Numbered from the stretch's first letter, positions 42,363 to 51,031 are shown. The stretch: DNA of 64,000 nucleotides from Planococcus halocryophilus (GCF_001687585.2 NZ_CP016537.2:3196001-3260000), one strand, 5' to 3'. Notes: a model not told the origin generated them from the sequence alone. A program made the numbers and translations.

Positions 42363-42842
42363 TTACGCACGAGCTAGTACTTTTTCAACGTCTTTTGTGA
42401 ACGATTTCGGTGTATCTTTTGGAGAAAAACGGGAAACAATATCGCCATTTTGATCAACTAAAAATTTCGTGAAATTCCATTTGATGTCGCTTGTTAAAAA
42501 ACCTTTTGTATTATTCGTTAAATAGTTGAAAAGTGGATGCGCATCGCTACCATTCACTTTCACTAAATCATGCATCGGAAACGTAACCCCATATGTCATG
42601 CGGCAAGCTTCTTGTGCTTGTGCACCTGTAGCTTCTTCTTGCTTAAACTGATTCGACGGAAATCCTAATACGACCAACCCTTGTTCTTTGTATTCTTCGT
42701 ATAATTTTTCAAGGCCGTCAAACTGATCACGCAGGCCGCATTTCGTTGCAGTGTTTACGATTAACATGGCTTTGCCTTTGTATTCACTTAACGAGTATTC
42801 TTCTCCGTTCGGTTTTGATACTTCAATATCGTAAATTGTCAT
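42363..42842 (-). CDS. Glutathione-peroxidase-family thiol peroxidase (Cys type)
   Basis: 159 residues from ATG at 42842 (GAGGAGTGA). Peroxidatic Cys35 in NTATKCGL, followed by FPSNQF and KWNFTKFLVD, giving the Cys-Gln-Trp-Asn set. In low-GC Gram-positives these enzymes use thioredoxin or bacillithiol systems to reduce hydroperoxides. It lies 36 nt after ohrR and probably shares its transcript with ohrA-ohrR. Confidence 0.88.
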   Translation of the reverse strand: MTIYDIEVSKPNGEEYSLSEYKGKAMLIVNTATKCGLRDQFDGLEKLYEEYKEQGLVVLGFPSNQFKQEEATGAQAQEACRMTYGVTFPMHDLVKVNGSDAHPLFNYLTNNTKGFLTSDIKWNFTKFLVDQNGDIVSRFSPKDTPKSFTKDVEKVLARA

Positions 42843-42878
42843 TTCACTCACTCCTCATTTAATGATTCATGTGATCTT

Positions 42879-43316
42879 TTACAAATTCATCGTTTTGAAC
42901 GCTGCATTCAACTCTTTTAAGTTCTCCATCAACGTAATTGCATTAACGCCCATAAAATTGCAACTCTCCACTTTTTCAAAAACGGCTTGTTCAATAGATG
43001 ATTGATCATTTTTCGCCTTTTCGGTCAATGAAATCACAAATGCCCGTTTATCTTTTTCCGATTGTTTCTTCGATAAGTGACCATTATCAATCATCCGTTT
43101 AATGATTGGATTTAATGTACCTGTACCTAGCCCCAATCGTTCCCCAATATCTTTCGACAGTAATTCGTGCTCATCCCACAGGACAAGAAGCACTAAGTAT
43201 TGTGAAAAAGTTAAGTTGAACGGTTCTAATGCTCTGGCATACATTTTTGAAAAATTGCTAGAAGCTTTATACACTTCAAAACAGAGTTGTTGCTCGAGTT
43301 TTGTCGGGTTTTCCAT
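42879..43316 (-). CDS. ohrR: OhrR: MarR-family organic hydroperoxide sensor
   Basis: 145 residues. MarR winged helix (LLSKDIGERLGLGTGTLNPIIKRMIDNGHLSKKQSEKDKRAFVISLTEKA). The sensing Cys is Cys12 in QLCFEVY, as in one-Cys OhrR proteins, where oxidation releases DNA. It lies 23 nt downstream of ohrA on the same strand, so it probably represses its own operon through the sites at 43783-43826. Confidence 0.9.
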   Translation of the reverse strand: MENPTKLEQQLCFEVYKASSNFSKMYARALEPFNLTFSQYLVLLVLWDEHELLSKDIGERLGLGTGTLNPIIKRMIDNGHLSKKQSEKDKRAFVISLTEKAKNDQSSIEQAVFEKVESCNFMGVNAITLMENLKELNAAFKTMNL

Positions 43317-43339
43317 CTATATCTCACCTATACTGGTTA

Positions 43340-43759
43340 TTATAAAACGGTTATTTCTACATCTACAGATCCTGCAATAGCTTTTGAATACGGGCATGTT
43401 TTATGCGCTTTTTCTACATATTCTTGTTTTAATGTTTCATCAATGCCCGTTATGTCGACCACTAGTTTAACGGCGAGTTTTACGCCACCAGCTGCTTTGT
43501 CTCCGATTAACGCAACCGTTGCTGTTACTTCACTTTTCTCTATTTTCACTTTACCAGCTTCTAGCACCAATTCCAACGCACTGTTAAAGCATGCACTATA
43601 GCCAGCTGCGAAAAGTTGTTCTGGATTTGTTGCAGTTGTAGCAGATCCTCCAAGCGCCTGGGGTTTTGCTACGTCCATATAAAAAATATTGTCCGGTGAA
43701 TACACCGCCCCGTCTCTACCACCTGTATTCGTCATTGTTGTTTCAAATAGTGTTTTCAT
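43340..43759 (-). CDS. ohrA: OhrA organic hydroperoxide reductase
   Basis: 139 residues from ATG at 43759 (GGAGGAC upstream). OsmC/Ohr fold with catalytic Cys pair: first in NPEQLFAAGYSACFNSAL, second in HKTCPYSKAI, and the Glu/Arg environment of Ohr. It detoxifies organic hydroperoxides, using lipoyl or similar dithiols. First gene of the ohrA-ohrR-gpx run. Confidence 0.9.
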   Translation of the reverse strand: MKTLFETTMTNTGGRDGAVYSPDNIFYMDVAKPQALGGSATTATNPEQLFAAGYSACFNSALELVLEAGKVKIEKSEVTATVALIGDKAAGGVKLAVKLVVDITGIDETLKQEYVEKAHKTCPYSKAIAGSVDVEITVL

Positions 43760-43782
43760 TGTATGTAGTCCTCCATTCATTT

Positions 43783-43826
43783 ATATCGTACACGACATAC
43801 ATTAAACTATATCGCACACGATGTAA
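43783..43826. promoter_or_regulatory. Two OhrR-type operator candidates
   Basis: ATATCGTACACGACATA and ATATCGCACACGATGTA are two near-identical, internally inverted (TCG...CGA) sequences, 26 bp apart, just upstream of the ohrA ribosome site. Position and symmetry fit OhrR binding. Confidence 0.55.
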
Positions 43827-43851
43827 AAAGAACTGCTCATACGTTTAACTA

Positions 43852-43891
43852 AAAGAGCTTTTATTCCCATTACTGAGAATATAAGCTCTTT
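43852..43891 (-). terminator. Terminator of the methyltransferase gene
   Basis: AAAGAGCTT and TATTC pair with GAATATAAGCTCTTT, 12 nt past the stop. Confidence 0.7.
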
Positions 43892-43902
43892 GTTTGATCT
43901 TA

Positions 43903-44460
43903 TTAATAAATAAACGGAATTAGTCTCGCACGTTGCTTCATCCAAAGTTCATAATCCGGACCGAATTTTTCAACCAGTAAACGCTCTTCGTAATTGATGC
44001 GCTGAAGTAAAGCCCATACCATCGCAATGCCTCCTGCGATTGTCGCAACTAGGCTGCTAAAGAACAGAGCCATACCGAGCGTGATTAAAAATAGACCTGT
44101 ATAAAGCGGATGGCGCAGCTTTCGGTAAGGGCCGGTACTAACAATTTCGTCTCCTTCTCGAACTGTAACGTAACGTGTGAATTGTGATTTCAAGTGCAAA
44201 ATTCCCCAAAAACGCAACAACACTCCTGTAGCGAGGAAGATGATGCCCACTACTTGTCCTAAAAATGCCATCGTTTGGAACGGCTTGAGTTCTTGTAAAA
44301 AGTACGCCAAGAAAATGGTTCCGATTAACACGCCGAAAATCGCAACAAAAGTACGTTTTTCCAACGAGTCTCCTTGGCCAACTCCGCGATTACGAAAAAT
44401 CAAAAATTCACTGAGCCAAAACACACTTATTGCTGTAAATACCCATTCCATGATCGTCAT
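43903..44460 (-). CDS. Isoprenylcysteine carboxyl methyltransferase-like membrane protein
   Basis: 185 residues with about five hydrophobic helices. The C-terminal ICMT/phospholipid-methyltransferase motif is clear: VSTGPYRKLRHPLYTGLFLI, then EERLLVEKFGPDYELWMKQRARLIPFIY. Bacterial members transfer methyl groups from SAM to unknown lipid or small-molecule acceptors. Ribosome site weak; ATG at 44451 is an alternative start. Confidence 0.78.
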   Translation of the reverse strand: MTIMEWVFTAISVFWLSEFLIFRNRGVGQGDSLEKRTFVAIFGVLIGTIFLAYFLQELKPFQTMAFLGQVVGIIFLATGVLLRFWGILHLKSQFTRYVTVREGDEIVSTGPYRKLRHPLYTGLFLITLGMALFFSSLVATIAGGIAMVWALLQRINYEERLLVEKFGPDYELWMKQRARLIPFIY

Positions 44461-44539
44461 CGCATAAGCCTCAACTTCCTATTTCTTTCTTTTTATACTA
44501 TAGAAAGCTAGAACCTATTGCTACTATTCTAAAACACAA

Positions 44540-44581
44540 AAGGCAGTCAAAAACTCTTGTAATAAGAATTTCTGACTGCCT
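44540..44581 (-). terminator. Terminator of the ba3 oxidase operon
   Basis: AGGCAGTCA pairs with TGACTGCCT just after the 27-residue small frame, followed by T-rich sequence on the minus strand. Confidence 0.7.
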
Positions 44582-44586
44582 CTATT

Positions 44587-44670
44587 TCAATCTTCCATCG
44601 AAGATATTTCAACTAACATCGCGGTAAACGCGATAAACACAACCATCAATGACAAAACCATTGTGAACAT
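44587..44670 (-). CDS. 27-residue single-helix protein after the oxidase genes
   Basis: ATG at 44670, stop at 44587. The peptide MFTMVLSLMVVFIAFTAMLV plus EISSMED is one hydrophobic helix and an acidic tail. The ribosome site TAGGAG begins in the stop codon of subunit I, 14 nt earlier, and the operon terminator follows at once. Its position in the operon and membrane character suggest a tiny accessory subunit or assembly factor of the oxidase. Confidence 0.6.
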   Translation of the reverse strand: MFTMVLSLMVVFIAFTAMLVEISSMED

Positions 44671-44683
44671 TGTCCTTCAACTC

Positions 44684-46336
44684 CTACCACGTTTTGAATC
44701 CTTCTGAGCCTGGCGGTGCGTTTTGAATCATATGCGTTATTGGAATCGCATAAGCAAGAGCAATAAGGGCTGCAGCGAGACCAATCCAAATCCACCAATT
44801 TTCTAACCATTTTGGTGTATTGCTCATATCGCTTTCAGCAAGTGGGAAATCCACCATATCTTTCGTTTCCACAGCTTTTGGCGACAAAAACATGGTCATG
44901 ACGACGATATAGATAAGAATCATTGCTGAAACAAATAAAATGCTACCCCCAACTGCCATCGTGACATGATTGGTTAAGATGCCATCAAACCATTCCAACG
45001 CAGCTGGATGGTCATTATAGCTAGAGTACGCAGTTCTTCTCGGTGCGCCAAGAAGCCCTAACAAATGTTGCGCTGTTGACATCAAGACCATACCAATTGA
45101 CCACGTGATAATTTGGACAAGTCCTAAAACTTTCATCGACTTAGTGAATTTCCGACCTGTTAAATATGGAATAAGCCAAAATGTTATCCCCATAAACGTC
45201 ATGGCTACAGGAGTTCCCACGGTAATATGGAAATGCCCAACAATCCACAACGTATTGTGAACCACTTCATTCAGCTGGAAACTCGCATTAATAATTCCAC
45301 CAGCTCCACCAGGGATAAAGAATGCCATTGCGATGAAAATAGACGTAAAGCGAATATCTTTCCAAGGTAATTTTGTAAACCAACCAAAAAGACCTTTGCC
45401 TCCATTTTTGCGCCCCGCAATTTCAAACGTTGCAAACATGGAGAACGCCGTCATTAATGAAGGAACGATGACCATAAACGTCAATACCACTTGAAGGAAC
45501 TTCCAAAAATTCGAGATACCTGGTTCTGTTAGTTGATGGTGAAATCCAACTGGAATCGAGAACAAGATAAAGAGCACAAAAGACAGACGTGCAAGTGAAT
45601 CACTGAATACTTTTACACCTAAGAGCTTGGGCACGATTAAATACCAAGCCATATAGGCCGGCAATAGCCAAAAATAAACTAATGGATGGCCAAAATACCA
45701 GAACAATGAGCGGCTTAGTTCGACATCAATGGTATCCGTCCAACCGAACGCCCACGGAATGTATTGAAACAAGACCGTCGCTACAACACCAAGACATGCA
45801 ATAATCCACATGATAATGGTTGTAATCGTCATAAAAGCAAATAATGGACTTAATTGACCTTTATGTTTTTTACGCCAGACGTGATAATGGCCCACTAACG
45901 CGAAACTACTAATCCATGTTCCAATAATCACTAACGCAAGTCCTACGTAGAAAAAGCCACTTGCTTGTAACGGTGCATAAAACGTGTACATAACGGAAGC
46001 TTGTCCAGAAATGATCATGACCGTTGCCATAACTGTGCCGAGTAAGGTTACCCAAAAGCCAATCCATGAAAACAAACGAACTTTTGGTCCAAAACTACCT
46101 AGACTTTTACTCATGCCTGTAATAAAAAAGCCGAAAATAAAAAATGTCGTAAAGATAAGTGCCAGTAAAACTCCGTGAGCCGTTAAGATTTGATAATAAT
46201 CTAACCAAGCGGGTAATTGAAGTGCATCATTACGGATAAAAACTTGAAGCAATCCACATAAAGTTCCGATTAAAAATGCAACATATGCGACGCCAATATT
46301 CCATAAAGCGAGTTTACGATCTTGTAACGCTATCAT
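44684..46336 (-). CDS. cbaA: ba3-type cytochrome c oxidase subunit I
   Basis: 550 residues, about 13 membrane helices. Haem and CuB ligands appear as LTAHGVLLAL (low-spin haem His), WYFGHPLVYFWLLPAYMAW, a His pair in GFHHQLTEPG and VGHFHITVGTP. It belongs to the short B-type oxidases rather than aa3. It overlaps subunit II by 4 nt (ATGA). It reduces oxygen at the membrane and pumps protons. Confidence 0.9.
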   Translation of the reverse strand: MIALQDRKLALWNIGVAYVAFLIGTLCGLLQVFIRNDALQLPAWLDYYQILTAHGVLLALIFTTFFIFGFFITGMSKSLGSFGPKVRLFSWIGFWVTLLGTVMATVMIISGQASVMYTFYAPLQASGFFYVGLALVIIGTWISSFALVGHYHVWRKKHKGQLSPLFAFMTITTIIMWIIACLGVVATVLFQYIPWAFGWTDTIDVELSRSLFWYFGHPLVYFWLLPAYMAWYLIVPKLLGVKVFSDSLARLSFVLFILFSIPVGFHHQLTEPGISNFWKFLQVVLTFMVIVPSLMTAFSMFATFEIAGRKNGGKGLFGWFTKLPWKDIRFTSIFIAMAFFIPGGAGGIINASFQLNEVVHNTLWIVGHFHITVGTPVAMTFMGITFWLIPYLTGRKFTKSMKVLGLVQIITWSIGMVLMSTAQHLLGLLGAPRRTAYSSYNDHPAALEWFDGILTNHVTMAVGGSILFVSAMILIYIVVMTMFLSPKAVETKDMVDFPLAESDMSNTPKWLENWWIWIGLAAALIALAYAIPITHMIQNAPPGSEGFKTW

Positions 46337-46806
46337 TCTTCATACACCTCTATTTCTGTATACATCATATGATGGCCTGTCCCACAATATTCATTACAAA
46401 GAATTAAATAAGTCCCGGGTTTTTCAAAGGTATAAGATTTTGTAGTAATCCGTCCTGGAACGACCATCATGTTTACTTTCGTGTTATCAATGGTAAAACT
46501 GTGAACTACATCGGTACTAGTAACTTTAAAGATAACTTCTTTGCCTACCGGAACTCTTAGTTCAGGTGCATTGTAGCCAAAAGCCATCGCTACTATCGTC
46601 GCTTGATACGTATCGTCATCTAGTTGCGTAACGCCTGGATTATCAAAAGGTGCAGTTTCATTTACTTTTTTCGGGTCAATAGTTTCCATTCCGCCTGCAG
46701 GGGTGTGATTCTGGGAAAACGCACTCACTCCTACTACGCTTAAAAATACGATTAGCGACGCTATCCCTAATGTCAGCCAAATTTTTTCATATTTATGAAG
46801 ATGCAT
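46333..46806 (-). CDS. cbaB: ba3-type cytochrome c oxidase subunit II (CuA)
   Basis: 157 residues. One N-terminal membrane helix, then a cupredoxin domain with the CuA ligands: His in VVHSFTI, CNEYCGTGHHMM (two Cys, His, Met). The short length and single helix are typical of ba3 enzymes. Takes electrons from cytochrome c. It lies 25 nt after the small IIa gene. Confidence 0.9.
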   Translation of the reverse strand: MHLHKYEKIWLTLGIASLIVFLSVVGVSAFSQNHTPAGGMETIDPKKVNETAPFDNPGVTQLDDDTYQATIVAMAFGYNAPELRVPVGKEVIFKVTSTDVVHSFTIDNTKVNMMVVPGRITTKSYTFEKPGTYLILCNEYCGTGHHMMYTEIEVYEE

Positions 46807-46831
46807 ATTAATCGACTCCTTTCGTTTTACG

Positions 46832-46954
46832 TTAACGGGCTACATACAATAAATAAACAGCGACCCACATTATCACAATGATGAGTCCTACTATAAGAAC
46901 ACTGACAAACGTACCTTTCAAATTAATCTCTGGTTCTGACTTTTTCTGACTCAT
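46832..46954 (-). CDS. Cytochrome c oxidase subunit IIa (CbaD-like), 40 residues
   Basis: ATG at 46954 with GGAGTGAG upstream. The 40-residue product has a polar start SQKKSEPEINLKG, one helix TFVSVLIVGLIIVIMWVAVY and the end YVAR. It resembles the Thermus ba3 subunit IIa (KGALAVILVLTLTILVFWLGVYAVFFAR). It lies in the expected place, first in the oxidase operon. Easily missed because of its size. Confidence 0.8.
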   Translation of the reverse strand: MSQKKSEPEINLKGTFVSVLIVGLIIVIMWVAVYLLYVAR

Positions 46955-47017
46955 TCGTTCTCACTCCTTATTCCTATCGGCTTTACTTTTAGCCTATGCT
47001 ATCTATAGGTTTCACAC

Positions 47018-47033
47018 TGTGACATTTGTCACA
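47018..47033. promoter_or_regulatory. Fnr box upstream of the ba3 oxidase operon
   Basis: TGTGACATTTGTCACA is a perfect TGTGA-N6-TCACA palindrome, the site of Bacillus Fnr and Crp-type proteins. It lies 64-79 bp upstream of the first oxidase gene. An Fnr-type regulator is encoded next to it. Confidence 0.7.
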
Positions 47034-47071
47034 ATCACTTTTTGTTTTTATTAAATAGACAAATTTAAGAC

Positions 47072-47103
47072 AAAAAAAAACCTGCCTCGTGGCAAGCTTT
47101 TCT
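47072..47103 (-). terminator. Terminator of the Fnr-type gene
   Basis: TTGCC-ACGA-GGCAG hairpin followed by nine T on the minus strand, right after the stop. Confidence 0.75.
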
Positions 47104-47104
47104 A

Positions 47105-47806
47105 CTAATCAATTTTACACAAATAAATTGGACAGTTTTCGCAATTTGTTTCCGTCTTTAAATAATTTAAGTCGTGAAGATAAATCTTCCCTTCATGCAT
47201 ACTTACTGTTCCGTTCTTTTTCAGATCCCTCAACATCCGGTTGACTACTTCTCTAGTCATTCCACAAAAATTCGCTAATTCTTGATTGGTCAACACAACA
47301 TCAATTAAGATTCCACCTTCTGTTTTCACTCCATAACTATTAGAAAGTCGAATCAATGTAGAATACAGTGCACCTTTTTTTCCGTGAAGCAGAAGGTCTC
47401 GAAATTTCGTTTGAGTTTTTTGTTGATCTATTCCCATCCACTTCATGAAAGCGATAGAAAGTCGACCATTTAACGTCAACGCCTCTTCCAAATCTTTTAA
47501 TGAAATTTGAAGATAAACGGTATCTTCAATAGCACGGGCAGCCAACATATATTTAGGTGCCTCTGAAAAAATTGTCACTTCTCCAACAAGCTGTCCTGGT
47601 CCGCTAATCTTCAATGTCAATTCTCGGCCATTCGGCGTTACTTTTTCAATCCTGATTTTACCGGATTGAACAATATAAACATTTTCAGCAATGTCTCCTT
47701 CTCGAAACAAAAAACTTTCTTTCTTTAGTTCTTTTATTTGGTGGCGAATAGACTCTAATTCTTCTATTCCTGTTAATGCGTCTGTATTTCCTATATTGGT
47801 TTTCAA
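47105..47806 (-). CDS. fnr: Fnr-type oxygen-responsive regulator with C-terminal Cys cluster
   Basis: 233 residues, TTG start with GGGAGGT upstream. N-terminal cyclic-nucleotide-like domain (FREGDIAENVYIVQSGKIRI), long helix, winged helix with TNQELANFCGMTREVVNRMLRDLKKNG. The C-terminus has CENCPIYLC: Cys222, Cys225 and Cys230, the CX2CX4C spacing of the Bacillus subtilis Fnr [4Fe-4S] cluster. It likely senses low oxygen. A perfect Fnr box lies between it and the oxidase operon. Confidence 0.85.
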   Translation of the reverse strand: MKTNIGNTDALTGIEELESIRHQIKELKKESFLFREGDIAENVYIVQSGKIRIEKVTPNGRELTLKISGPGQLVGEVTIFSEAPKYMLAARAIEDTVYLQISLKDLEEALTLNGRLSIAFMKWMGIDQQKTQTKFRDLLLHGKKGALYSTLIRLSNSYGVKTEGGILIDVVLTNQELANFCGMTREVVNRMLRDLKKNGTVSMHEGKIYLHDLNYLKTETNCENCPIYLCKID

Positions 47807-47885
47807 GTCGCATTTACCTCCCTACTATCTATCGAACTGTTCTTATTGGTCTATTTTACCACAAAAAATATCTAGATTATTGCGA

Positions 47886-47930
47886 AAGTTCACGAAATAG
47901 ACACTGTTAACTAAATATAGTAGTGAACTT
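47886..47930. promoter_or_regulatory. Inverted repeat in the divergent fnr/uspA region
   Basis: AAGTTCAC (47886-47893) and GTGAACTT (47923-47930) are perfect inverted arms, 29 bp apart, between divergent fnr and usp genes. May be an operator; no regulator assigned. Confidence 0.35.
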
Positions 47931-48002
47931 GAAGAAGGAACTCTATTGTACGACGGCGAATTCTTACTAGTAGAGTTATAGAGAAACCAGGAGGAATGCA
48001 AA

Positions 48003-48467
48003 ATGACGTTAAAATATTCTAATATTCTCGTAGCGGTCGACGGCTCAAAGGAATCAGAACTCGCTTTTAAGAAAGGTTTAGCTGCCGCCACTCGAAACAA
48101 CGCAACATTACACCTTGTACATATTATCGATAATCGTTCATTTGGTGCTATTGAAGCTTATGACCGCACAATTGCAGATCGCACCAAAAAAACGTCTCAA
48201 GAATTATTAGATAAGTATAAAGAGGAAGCACTCGCGGCTGGTGTTGAAAATGTAAATGTCATTATTGAATACGGCGTACCCAAAATCGTCATTCCGAAAG
48301 AACTTGCACCTAAACTAAATATCGATGTCATCATTTGCGGCGCTACAGGATTAAATGCTGCTGAACGATTTGTAATGGGAAGTGTCTCAGAACGAATTGT
48401 TCGTACAGCAAAATGTGATGTACTTGTTGTTCGTAGAGAACAAGCAGATGTATTAGAAGACGAATAA
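48003..48467 (+). CDS. Universal stress protein (UspA family)
   Basis: 154 residues. Single Usp domain: NILVAVDGSKESELAFKKGL at the start and the ATP-binding GATGLNAAERFVMGSVSERI (G-2X-G-9X-GS) near 119-133. AGGAGGAA precedes the ATG. Divergent from fnr, which hints at induction by low oxygen or respiratory stress. Cytosolic nucleotide-binding protein. Confidence 0.9.
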   Translation: MTLKYSNILVAVDGSKESELAFKKGLAAATRNNATLHLVHIIDNRSFGAIEAYDRTIADRTKKTSQELLDKYKEEALAAGVENVNVIIEYGVPKIVIPKELAPKLNIDVIICGATGLNAAERFVMGSVSERIVRTAKCDVLVVRREQADVLEDE

Positions 48468-48470
48468 CCG

Positions 48471-48507
48471 AAAGCCTTTCCCAGTAAATTTGGGAAGGCT
48501 TTTTTTA
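48471..48507 (+). terminator. Terminator of the usp gene
   Basis: AAAGCCTTTCCCA pairs with TGGGAAGGCTTTTTTT just past the stop. Confidence 0.85.
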
Positions 48508-48662
48508 TTTCTCTAAATCATTTCTGTTACATACATTTCTCACAAAACATCTCAAATGGTTAATAAAACCATATAATTTTACAGAAAATTCAATTATTCA
48601 TCATTTTTTTTAAAAAAAAACCGCATACAAATGTTGTTTTCTGATAGTTTGTCATCTACGCA

Positions 48663-48691
48663 TTGAAATTGATAAGAAACTGTAATAATAA
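48663..48691 (+). promoter_or_regulatory. Sigma-A-type promoter of the M23 hydrolase gene
   Basis: TTGAAA (48663-48668), 17 bp, TAATAA (48686-48691). The leader is about 140 nt and contains the direct repeat TTTTACGATAA twice near 48780-48802. No known riboswitch class was recognised in the leader. Confidence 0.5.
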
Positions 48692-48840
48692 ATAGGTTTA
48701 TGTGATGTTACAATGATTCTGCTGGATTTTTCCTAACGGTCACCAACCTCGTGGGAGAAGCCTTTTTAATGTAAAGAATTTTACGATAAATTTTACGATA
48801 ACTTATAGATAGTCACGGACACGAAAGGGGAGCAATAGTT

Positions 48841-50193
48841 TTGAATAAATCATCAAAATTTTTAACAGTCGCTTTATCATCTATACTAGCTTTTACCATG
48901 GTTTTGCCTACCGCAAATGCTGATAAACTAAGCGATTTAGAAAAACAACAGCAAGAGGCTCAACAAAAGCAAAGCGAATTGAACGCTGGCATCCAACAAA
49001 AATCAAGCGAAATTTCGCAGAACCAAACCACTCTCGAGAAAATCATCGCAAAAATTAGCGAGTTAGATAACCAAATCGTTGAGACTCAAGACAAAATTGA
49101 CGTTGCTCAAGCTGAAATCGATCAAACAAAAGTTGAAATCGATAAATTGAGAAAATCTATTGAAGAATTAGAAAGAAAAATCGCAGAACGAGAAGAATTA
49201 TTAAAAGAACGGGCACGTGCAATTCAATTAAGTGGTGGATCAGTAGACTACATAGATGTACTACTAGGTGCAAATAGTTTTGTTGACTTTATTGACCGCT
49301 TTTCAGCAGTCAACATCTTAATCGAAGCAGACCGTAAAATTATGCGTGAACAAGCAGCTGACAAAAAACTTCTTGCTGAACAAAAAGCTGAAGTTGAAAC
49401 TAAGCTTGCTGAACAAGAAGCTACTAAAGCTGAACTAGTTGACTTGAAAAACTCACTAGCTGCTAAGAAAAATGAACAAGCTCAACTTGAAGAAGATTTA
49501 AAAGCTGAACAAGCTCGTTTAGCGAAAGAAAAGTCAACTCTTGAAATGGAACACAATGAAACAGCAGATATTAGTGCATCTCTTGAGAAACAAATTGCAT
49601 CAGAACAAGCACGTCTTGCAGAAATTGCTCGTAAAGCTGAAGCAGCACGTTTAGCGAAAGAAGCAGCAGCTCGTAAAGCAGCGGCAGCGGCAGCAGCGAA
49701 AGAAGCTGCTGCTTCTAAAGCAACTGCTTCTACTTCTAAAGCACCTGTACAAGCAGTTGCATCATCACCTGCTCCAGCTACTGGTGGTTCAACATTCACC
49801 CTTCCTGCATCTGGACGCTTTACTTCAGGATTCGGTGGACGTGACATCGGTGTTGGCGCTGAATCACACCTTGGTATGGATATTGCAAATGTACCTGGTA
49901 CTCGTATTTCTGCTGCAGCTAGCGGTATGGTTTCATACGCTGGTAACATGGGCGGATACGGAAATGTTGTTATTCTTACACACTCTATTAATGGACGTAC
50001 ACACGCTACAGTTTACGCTCATATGAGTTCAATTAATGTATCAGTAGGTCAATCTGTATCACAAGGCCAACAAGTTGGCGGTATGGGTAACACAGGCCGT
50101 TCAACAGGCACACACCTTCACTTTGAAATTCACGTAGGACCTTGGAATGGCTCACGTTCAAACGCAGTCAACCCTTCTCCTTACGTACGATAA
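48841..50193 (+). CDS. CwlO/EnvC-like secreted peptidoglycan hydrolase (M23 metallopeptidase)
   Basis: 450 residues, TTG start with GAAAGGGGAG upstream. Signal peptide to about 27 (PTANADK). Long coiled coil about 30-120 and 180-270 with the LSGGSVDYIDVLLGANSFVDFIDR insert typical of CwlO-type proteins. An Ala/Lys/Glu-rich linker follows, then an M23 lysostaphin-like domain from about 320: zinc ligands in ESHLGMD and THLHFEIH, plus YAHMSS. Probably activated at the membrane by FtsEX-type partners. Cuts cell-wall cross-links during growth. Confidence 0.88.
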   Translation: MNKSSKFLTVALSSILAFTMVLPTANADKLSDLEKQQQEAQQKQSELNAGIQQKSSEISQNQTTLEKIIAKISELDNQIVETQDKIDVAQAEIDQTKVEIDKLRKSIEELERKIAEREELLKERARAIQLSGGSVDYIDVLLGANSFVDFIDRFSAVNILIEADRKIMREQAADKKLLAEQKAEVETKLAEQEATKAELVDLKNSLAAKKNEQAQLEEDLKAEQARLAKEKSTLEMEHNETADISASLEKQIASEQARLAEIARKAEAARLAKEAAARKAAAAAAAKEAAASKATASTSKAPVQAVASSPAPATGGSTFTLPASGRFTSGFGGRDIGVGAESHLGMDIANVPGTRISAAASGMVSYAGNMGGYGNVVILTHSINGRTHATVYAHMSSINVSVGQSVSQGQQVGGMGNTGRSTGTHLHFEIHVGPWNGSRSNAVNPSPYVR

Positions 50194-50198
50194 TAGAC

Positions 50199-50237
50199 AA
50201 AAAACCGACTTCTCATTTGAGAAGTCGGTTTTTTTTT
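50199..50237 (+). terminator. Terminator of the M23 hydrolase gene
   Basis: AAAAAACCGACTTCTC pairs with GAGAAGTCGGTTTTTTTTT after the stop. Confidence 0.85.
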
Positions 50238-50331
50238 GAGTTCATAAACTTTTAACTAGTAGTTTGAATTCTAAAATGCAAAGTGCCCCTTTAATGTTTA
50301 CTCTCCATCCATTCCAAAGGTTAATAGTTTA

Positions 50332-50937
50332 TTATTTGGGTCTTGCGATTGAAAAAATCTCGCCTATATGCGCATAATTTGTGCCTGCTAAGCGACTAAC
50401 TGCACCTAGTCCTCTAGGGTCAATGCGGCCACTTTCGTATATATCTTCATCTACATGAAACTGGATTACCTCTCCGATAAACAAATCACTACCAGGTCCA
50501 TCTCCACCTAACGGAATGGCTTGTACTAAACGACATTCCATACGCACTTTGGATTCTTTTACACCAGGCACTCCAATTTCTGTGCTTGAAACGAGCGTTA
50601 AATTGACTTTTTCTACCTCACTTTCTGATGGTGGCAAGGATGCTGATGTTTCATTGATTTTCACAACATTTTGATCATCCACGATATGCACAACGAATTC
50701 ACCTGTGTCATAAATGTTTCGGGCAGTGTCTTTCAATTTGTCAGCCGGCCGTTGGATAGCTACGGATACCATAGGCGGATTTGAAGACACGATGTTGAAA
50801 TAACTAAATGGTGCTCCGTTAACAACTCCCGACTCAGATTGAGTGGTAATAAAAGCAATTGGTCGTGGAATAACCGAACCAATTAATAATTTGTAATTAT
50901 CTCGCTCGCTATTTTGTTTCGGATTGATCGGAATCAT
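50332..50937 (-). CDS. Flavin reductase-like domain protein (DIM6/NTAB family)
   Basis: 201 residues from ATG at 50937 (AGAGGTT, 9-nt spacing). FMN-binding split barrel with YKLLIGSVIPRPIAFITTQSESGVVNGAPFSYFNIVSSNPPMVSVAI and later GDGPGSDLFIGEVIQF. Such proteins reduce flavins or act as two-component monooxygenase partners. No partner monooxygenase is adjacent. Confidence 0.85.
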   Translation of the reverse strand: MIPINPKQNSERDNYKLLIGSVIPRPIAFITTQSESGVVNGAPFSYFNIVSSNPPMVSVAIQRPADKLKDTARNIYDTGEFVVHIVDDQNVVKINETSASLPPSESEVEKVNLTLVSSTEIGVPGVKESKVRMECRLVQAIPLGGDGPGSDLFIGEVIQFHVDEDIYESGRIDPRGLGAVSRLAGTNYAHIGEIFSIARPK

Positions 50938-51031
50938 TCTGAATAACCTCTTTTCTATTTGAGTGTTTAACATTTCTTCAAGTTATTCAAACATTCCTTC
51001 TTTGAAAGATTGATCAACTATATATGAACTC

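Noticed and set aside
48692..48840. c-di-AMP (ydaO) or other riboswitch in the M23 hydrolase leader
   Set aside because: The leader is long and structured, but none of the conserved ydaO blocks were found.
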